Below are positions 59,901 through 64,000 of a DNA stretch of 64,000 nt, one piece after another. The notes beneath the pieces were generated by a model that worked only from the letters and a program-made list of their open reading frames with translations, had not been told where the DNA came from and made no database searches. Location: contig JARUPZ010000010.1 of the NCBI GenBank assembly GCA_031213475.1, positions 5,930,776 through 5,994,775 on the forward strand. Reading direction: 5' to 3'. Numbering within the stretch: position 1 is the first letter of the stretch; every line of letters starts with the position of its first letter. This DNA is from Nereocystis luetkeana (taxonomy: Eukaryota; Sar; Phaeophyceae; Laminariales; Laminariaceae). Made by a program: the position numbers and the translations under genes.

Positions 59901-62727
59901 CAATGGCCCACAGTTCAGGTTGACCATAGACTTAAATCCGATAGACTGTACCATGGCCTACATACGGGTGGGTAGACTTGAGGGCATGTGGCGTACAGTA
60001 GCGGTAGGTGCTATTAACAGAAAACTATTTTGCCGCACAAAATAAGATACGCGTGTACCGGGTGCTGCCCTCGTACACGGAGCCGCTGCCGTCCGAGTCG
60101 GGATCGTTTCGGCCAAAACGTGCTACATGCATACCCCCTCTGTCGTGCACGGCATTTTTGCCACTACTAGAAGAGCGAGAAAGGTGCCGTGGAGAGAGGG
60201 AGTGATTTTCAGGACAATCATCCCACTTGTGTGTGTATGTGTGTAATCTGGTGTTTATATCGATCTACCAGCGCTGTAGATTCTATTTCTATATTCTACG
60301 GTGTGAGCAGGCGACCGTTTTTGTTCCCCCATGCTTCCCAATACGTCTGCATATATTAACGTTACATTGTGTTTAAAGCGGGGAGGGAAATCGCCCACTA
60401 TTTGACGCGTGCTATATGCGATACGCGTGAGCATGCTTTCGGCAAAAAAATGTTTCTATGCGGTCCACTACTAATGAAAGACCGGTGGATCCGCATGGGG
60501 TAATCCACTATGCGACAGGGGTACTGTAGCTCATATTTATTTTTCGAGCCTCCTCGCTTGAGGACCTCTCTACCCCCACCCAAAACCTGACGAAGCACAC
60601 GAGCAATGTGATAATCGCCACGACCTAGGTATCAAACGAGCCATATCGTAAACGACGAAGGGGATTCCAATCGGATCGGGTAGTAGTTCCCTCAGTGCTG
60701 TCAGCGCCCTTAAGGGAGCCGGTCGATCATAACCGTTTTGGCCAAAAAGTGATCTATCTCTGTCTATCGCAGCACGCGTCATTGTAGACACCACCGCGGG
60801 GCTTCACCTTGGCGACGGCATTCTCCGTGCGGTTGATTTTCTTCACGGAGCAGATGTCGCTGTACTCATCCCACGCTTGGAACTCGAACTCTTTGCTGTT
60901 GATGGCGTAATAACCCCCCCCCCAAAACACGGCAACGCGTGTACGTCACAGACGAGGGAGGGTTGGGTATATATCATATTTGCGCATATTCCTGTAGCAC
61001 ATGCATGCCCATGAGACCATCACAAAACAGGGCCACACTTTGAGCAAACACACGCGTTCAGTGCGCCTTGATAGGGCAAACAAAACTCGTGACTCGCAAA
61101 CACAAAGCCGCACTTGGTATCGGTGGCCGAGAAAGAGATAGAGAGAGATAGAGAGAATGTACCTGGGATAATTTTCGACGGGTCTCCGGTAGGTATGCAC
61201 CACACACACTCGAACGAAGTCGCGGAGACAACCGAAAAAATCAGCCACTCTGGGAGTTTTTGTTTGTTTGTTTTTTACGGCGACGTGCATCATTTGTACC
61301 CGTGTACATGAGACTGCGTATGCGGACGGCAGGGAAAGGGCTGCCTCACTTTAGCGGGCCGCCAGTTACTTGAGGTCAGTATCGTGAACTGCGGTAATTT
61401 GCGTAGGACACAGCAGGCGGTTGGTTCAGTTCCAGGCGCGTGTTACGCTAGGGGTACGAGTACATAGCACGTACATTTTCTTCTGGGGTTTTTCTTTTGA
61501 GGAGTTATATACAAAAACCGACTTATGAACTACATCGTAAGTACCTTAAGGGTGCCTCAAAGTCGCGCACGGGTGTGATAATGTTTCAGCCCTGGTTTTC
61601 TCGGCTACAACGGTAACGATGCTAACGAAAGTTGAACATTACGTTGTCGGATGGCTCTCTCGACCAGGTCTTTCCGAAAAACGCCCTTGTTCGCTTGTTC
61701 AGTTGTATTGGCAACCATTCCGTTCTGGAAACAACGAGGAGCTAAAGAACGACCGCACCCCTGCGCGAACTCTAACGCTCCCTTACGGTAAGTTATTCGT
61801 GAGTCCGACACATACCCCTAAGATCTGACTAATGACGTAGAAAAAACACGCGTAGGGTCTCCTAACTATATAGGGTGGGTAACCCCTTAGTTGAAGAACC
61901 CCACCCCCGGTGATTAGGTGCTGCGCTCGAACGTGCTGCCCTCCCTACCGCAACACGGCTCTTGGTGTATGGAGGCATTCGACGACATGGACGCTATACG
62001 CTATCGGACTGACTGATTGGTCTAGTAGGTTATCCCTTCGGCCCGATGAATGACACACGTGAGTGCGACTCGATTCTCGGCTATCATCAACGTTTCCGCG
62101 TGTGGGGAAACATGGGGAAGGCGGATTCCCTCCGTTCCGACCCCAGCAGCGTGTCGCGAGGGGGCCCGCCCTGAGGATAAATGCCGAGACTGTGTGAGTC
62201 GAAGCCACAAAATACCCTTTTGTTTTTTTGGTCAGCAGGGGGATAACCTCTACTAGATCCCCCACGCCAGCGCTAACTGAGTGGTCTAGTAGGTTACCCG
62301 TTCGGCCCAATTAGCGCACCTACTTTTTCGGAGAGACCTCATCGGGGTTGAGCCTACTCATTTCCCTCAAAGTCAGTTTCCGGCCTACTGCAGGTGTGGG
62401 GCGCCTCAAGTGAAGAGCCCCAGACGGTTTAGGTGCTACCCCTGTGGAGACAGCCGTCATGGGGGGACACCAATACCACTTTTTTAGCACGCCCTTGTTT
62501 GTATGTATACCTCGACAGGTTGGTTATCTCCAGGCTGGAGGCGGCGAAGTAGAAAATCTCCACGGCATAGTTGTCGTTCCACAAGTCCAGCAGCGGGTTG
62601 CGGCCGCCCCCACCTCCGGCCTGCGGCCGCGGCAGCTGCCCCTCTTCCAGAAAGACCTCCCTAGCCCGGCACTTGAGGTCAGTCACCCGAACCGGAGTGC
62701 GCGCGCCGTCCAGCTGGAAAGTGTACG
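48313..62727 (-). CDS. FAD-dependent aldonolactone oxidoreductase-like protein, C-terminal 340 aa (5' part outside the window)
   Basis: Minus-strand exons: 62727-62511, 60895-60808, 59665-59549, 58251-58132, 53822-53791, 52312-52171, 51148-51044 and 48516-48313 (TAG). All introns are GT-AG and every phase joins. The fifth exon has only 32 bases. Family evidence: LLDLWNDNYAVEIFYF, then EFEFQAWDEYSDI, then MRFTKHSDSPISPAYG, then PHWAKW, then WDPNGMFVNKFFARLF follow the order of the D-arabinono-1,4-lactone oxidase domain. HWAK is the substrate-site motif conserved in gulono-, galactono- and arabinonolactone oxidases. Such enzymes oxidise sugar lactones with FAD, as in ascorbate synthesis. The FAD-binding domain should lie beyond the right edge. 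The first exon's frame stays open up to 63011, so its acceptor is uncertain. Donor GTGAAG at 60807 is weak. Substrate cannot be told from this half. Confidence 0.75.
48861..48891 (+). repeat. poly-C run
   Basis: C run with G and T interruptions near its right end, in the last intron of the lactone oxidase-like gene. Confidence 0.8.
48990..49200 (+). repeat. ATATCAGA/GACCAGA simple-sequence region
   Basis: Degenerate 8-10 bp words (ATATCAGACA, ATAGACCAGA, GATACATCAG) surround a TA run at 49029-49070. Intronic. Confidence 0.7.
49725..49880 (+). repeat. GGGTCGGGTC repeat followed by its inverse
   Basis: About ten GGGTC/GTGTC units at 49725-49805 are followed by CGACCCGACTCGACTC-type sequence at 49840-49880 in reverse complement, so the two arms could form a long stem. 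Intronic. Confidence 0.8.
50113..50225. mobile_element. MITE, CCCCCGTAATA family, copy 5
   Basis: TATTACGGGGTATAATAGTA at the left and TATGGCCCCCCGTAATAG at the right; the interior matches copy 4 (ATATTGTTAGTAA, ATATATAGGG). Intronic. Confidence 0.75.
52119..52164 (+). repeat. poly-G run next to a splice donor
   Basis: About 45 bases, almost all G with two or three C interruptions. It starts 6-7 bases inside the intron, directly after the donor of the 52312-52171 exon, so on the transcript it is a C run. Confidence 0.85.
53300..53525 (+). repeat. (TTG)n microsatellite
   Basis: TTG units with GTC, CCG and TGTTG variants over about 220 bases, intronic. Poly-Val, poly-Leu and poly-Cys frames are artefacts. 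Confidence 0.9.
53944..53974. repeat. (TA)n microsatellite
   Basis: Uninterrupted TA run inside intron 4, the long intron of the lactone oxidase-like gene. Confidence 0.9.
55115..55386. repeat. CCATGG/GGTCGA palindrome cluster
   Basis: Eight CCATGG sites fall in 272 bases (0.07 expected), mixed with GGTCGA, CGACCATG and GGGCCC. The stretch 55187-55202, GTCGACCATGGTCGAC, is a perfect 16-base palindrome. It is not a simple tandem array: words alternate in both orientations. Intronic. Confidence 0.8.
55423..55446. repeat. GAGGCTCCTC/GAGGAGCTCC hairpin, copy 1
   Basis: GAGGCTCCTC, a short loop ACTT, then GAGGAGCTCC. Preceded by ATTTTTCT. A stem of about 9 pairs. Other members: 57971, 59746, 60546, 62397, 63082, 63234 and 63395. 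Confidence 0.6.
56715..56835 (+). repeat. (GGA)n microsatellite
   Basis: GGA units with a few GGGGGA and GAC variants, intronic; poly-Gly and poly-Leu frames are artefacts. Confidence 0.9.
57095..57312 (+). repeat. Dispersed CTACGGCCATGCATGA repeat, copy 4
   Basis: Has GGATGCAGCTCACCCTTCAT, GCGACTCGCCAGACACCTCA, CGCGCTTGGTGCAAGCAATG, GGCATTGTAGGGATGCCAGG and ends CGACTACGGCCGTGCATGAT. Intronic, well preserved. Confidence 0.8.
58924..59016. mobile_element. Decayed MITE of the AATCAGAACC subfamily
   Basis: TTATAGTCATAACCCCCGAT at the left and GGTCTTGATTACTACGCTCC at the right can pair partly, with ATATCCATGTATCCC between, as in the copies at 15150 and 43404. Tentative. Confidence 0.4.
59218..59436 (+). 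repeat. Dispersed CTACGGCCATGCATGA repeat, copy 5
   Basis: Has CATCCGTATGCAAGTCTGCG, AGTAGGATAAGGCTCACTCT, CACCTCACGGCGCTTCACGA, GGCATTGTAGAGATGCGAAG and ends GCGGCCATGCATACCATGAG. The most diverged full copy. It lies in the intron before the 58251-58132 exon. Confidence 0.7.
59746..59769. repeat. GAGGCTCCTC/GAGGAGCTCC hairpin, copy 2
   Basis: GAGGCTCCTC, loop GCTG, GAGGAGCTCC, nearly identical to copy 1 at 55423. Confidence 0.6.
59798..59884. mobile_element. Diverged TTAA palindromic MITE
   Basis: CCCTTGTAGCGCTGCAGTGT at the left, TAAGTTGTTCCCGAAACAAG in the middle and AGTGCAAAGGGGGTTAA at the right follow the layout of the copies at 36910 and 39907, with many changes. Confidence 0.4.
60546..60568. 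repeat. GAGGCTCCTC-type hairpin, copy 3
   Basis: GAGCCTCCTCGCTTGAGGACCTC, preceded by TATTTTTC as in copy 1. Confidence 0.5.
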
Positions 62728-64000
62728 CTGTCGGCGCCGCACAAGAAAGCGCCCCACGGAAACAATTGAAAAGACGACGAGACCCAGGCGGACAAGGCAG
62801 CCTGCTGTACGAGTTAGTGTAGAAGGACATCCTCTTTGTTTGTGATATGTTGGGGGCGGAAACGAGTGGTACGTTAGGCGGAAGCTGCAGCATCAGTTTC
62901 GCGGCGGTGGGGGGGGCGACAAAGGAGGTTTCCTTGATCGAATCAACGAGATCAAAATCGCCGCGCGGTTTCTGGCGCCAAAAGGAGCATATGCCGTGTA
63001 ATGTAGCGCGTTATGTTTAGCTGGAGGTCAGGCGCGTGCTCACGGCACGGGTAGGGGGTAGTGCCTCACCTACATTTTTCTGAGACCCCTTTCGCTCGAG
63101 GGGGCTCTATACTATCGGCAAGTCAGACAATTCACTGATTTTTGTAGGGCAACCCGAAGAACGGTCGCAAACGAGCAATGCCACGGCATGCAGGGGTGGG
63201 TAGCGCCTTGTTAGGGGTGGTGCCTTGTTTCCTGAGCTCCTCGCATGGGAAAGGAGCTCATTACATCTGACCCGACCGAACATGACTGCGAAGAACGCTT
63301 GTTCGCGCAACCCGACGAAAAGTGCTTGTGCGCTAGTCTGAAAACAAGCAGGCATTATAGTAAAGCCATCACACTATATCCGGTATGCTAGTAGTTTCTC
63401 GCTTGAGGAAGGAGCTCAGCCGGTCAGAAAAAGTTGCCTCAGAAGGCAAAAAGCTGCAACCCCTACCGTGGGAAGAGTCAAGCCATATATACAGTAGGTA
63501 TATCACAAACACTATTGTAAAGCACAAACGAAATGTGTTTCCGACGCTACTGGGGTAACGAGTTCGGTCAGCCAGAGAAATAAAGTCGACAATCAAGTGC
63601 AGCGCGCGTCTTCCACACTGTCTCCGTGCTCCGATGACATGTATTTACCCACATACGGTAACTCCCAGGAGTCCGAAATGGACGATCGATTGCGCGAATT
63701 CCTTGGGGTCTTCTGCCCTGATCAGGTTAACGCGAGTCCCGTCCCACGTGATGATGCTAGTCTGGACGACGTAATCGCAGATAGTCTGGTTTGATGAAAT
63801 GAAACGCCACACAAAACGCGGAGGGGGGAAACGCAGAGTAAAATACCTACTGTAGCATCAGGTACCAGAGCACGTAGGCGACGGGGGGCCCCTTCACCTT
63901 AGAGATGCAACCTATCAACTGCGCTAAAAGCAAGCGCTGGCTGTTAGCGCAGTGGTTAGGGTGTATCCTTTGTGAGGGTTCCGGTATTTTGCAACGCATT
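62728..64000. other. intron or upstream part of the lactone oxidase-like gene; hairpin copies
   Basis: No exon of the missing FAD-binding domain could be identified here. The minus-strand frame of the 62727 exon stays open to 63011. Hairpin copies lie at 63082-63107, 63234-63259 and 63395-63417. A plus-strand frame at 63639-63794 encodes about 50 acidic residues without recognisable features. Confidence 0.4.
63940..64000 (+). ncRNA. tRNA-like sequence cut by the window edge
   Basis: GCTGTTAGCGCAGTGGTTAG resembles a tRNA 5' region with an A box, but the following 40 bases give no clear B box before the sequence ends. It could be a SINE head or part of a tRNA. Confidence 0.25.

Noticed and set aside
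63597-63794. Small acidic plus-strand frame
   Set aside because: Short, opposite to the lactone oxidase-like gene, and without recognisable features.

Overview
The window looks like nuclear DNA of a stramenopile alga, most probably a brown alga. Genes are split by many GT-AG introns of 0.25-4.3 kb, exons are GC-rich, and introns and spacers are full of homopolymers, microsatellites, minisatellites and small transposable elements. Species cannot be fixed from sequence alone. No prokaryotic operons, rRNA genes, CRISPR arrays or intact large transposons were seen.

Three genes can be modelled exon by exon with consistent splice phase. (1) Minus strand, 33775 to 22142: seven exons, 1183 residues, ribonuclease-inhibitor-type leucine-rich repeats followed by a low-complexity linker and a C-terminal coiled coil. 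(2) Plus strand, 34124 to 41627: seven exons, about 730 residues, signal peptide, TPM (TLP18.3/Psb32/MOLO-1) domain, glycine-rich segment, transmembrane helix, C3HC4 RING finger and a Gly-rich tail. It needs a one-base correction in a G10 run. These two genes are head to head, 348 bases apart, and probably share a promoter. (3) Minus strand, at least 62727 to 48313: the C-terminal 340 residues of an FAD-dependent aldonolactone oxidoreductase-like enzyme carrying the HWAK motif. Its FAD-binding half lies beyond the right edge. Genes 2 and 3 converge on a 6.7 kb repeat-rich spacer.

The left third (1-22 kb) is gene-poor. It holds two diverged copies (A about 543-3796, B about 11598-15117) of one unit that encodes a conserved, possibly membrane protein. 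B is frameshifted. Between and beyond them lie minisatellites, a short ORF with 12-residue acidic repeats, an 800 bp polypurine tract and a 469 bp pure CAAG array.

Repeat families recognised by comparing copies within the window: a MITE of about 110-125 bp with CCCCCGTAATA ends; a palindromic MITE of about 97 bp with TTAA at its ends; a tRNA-headed SINE with A-rich tail; a dispersed repeat of about 200 bp ending in CTACGGCCATGCATGA; a GAGGCTCCTC/GAGGAGCTCC hairpin family inside gene 3; and, most striking, the 9-mer TACCAGGTA/TACCTGGTA, counted by eye 29 times, all outside exons, against about 0.5 expected by chance.
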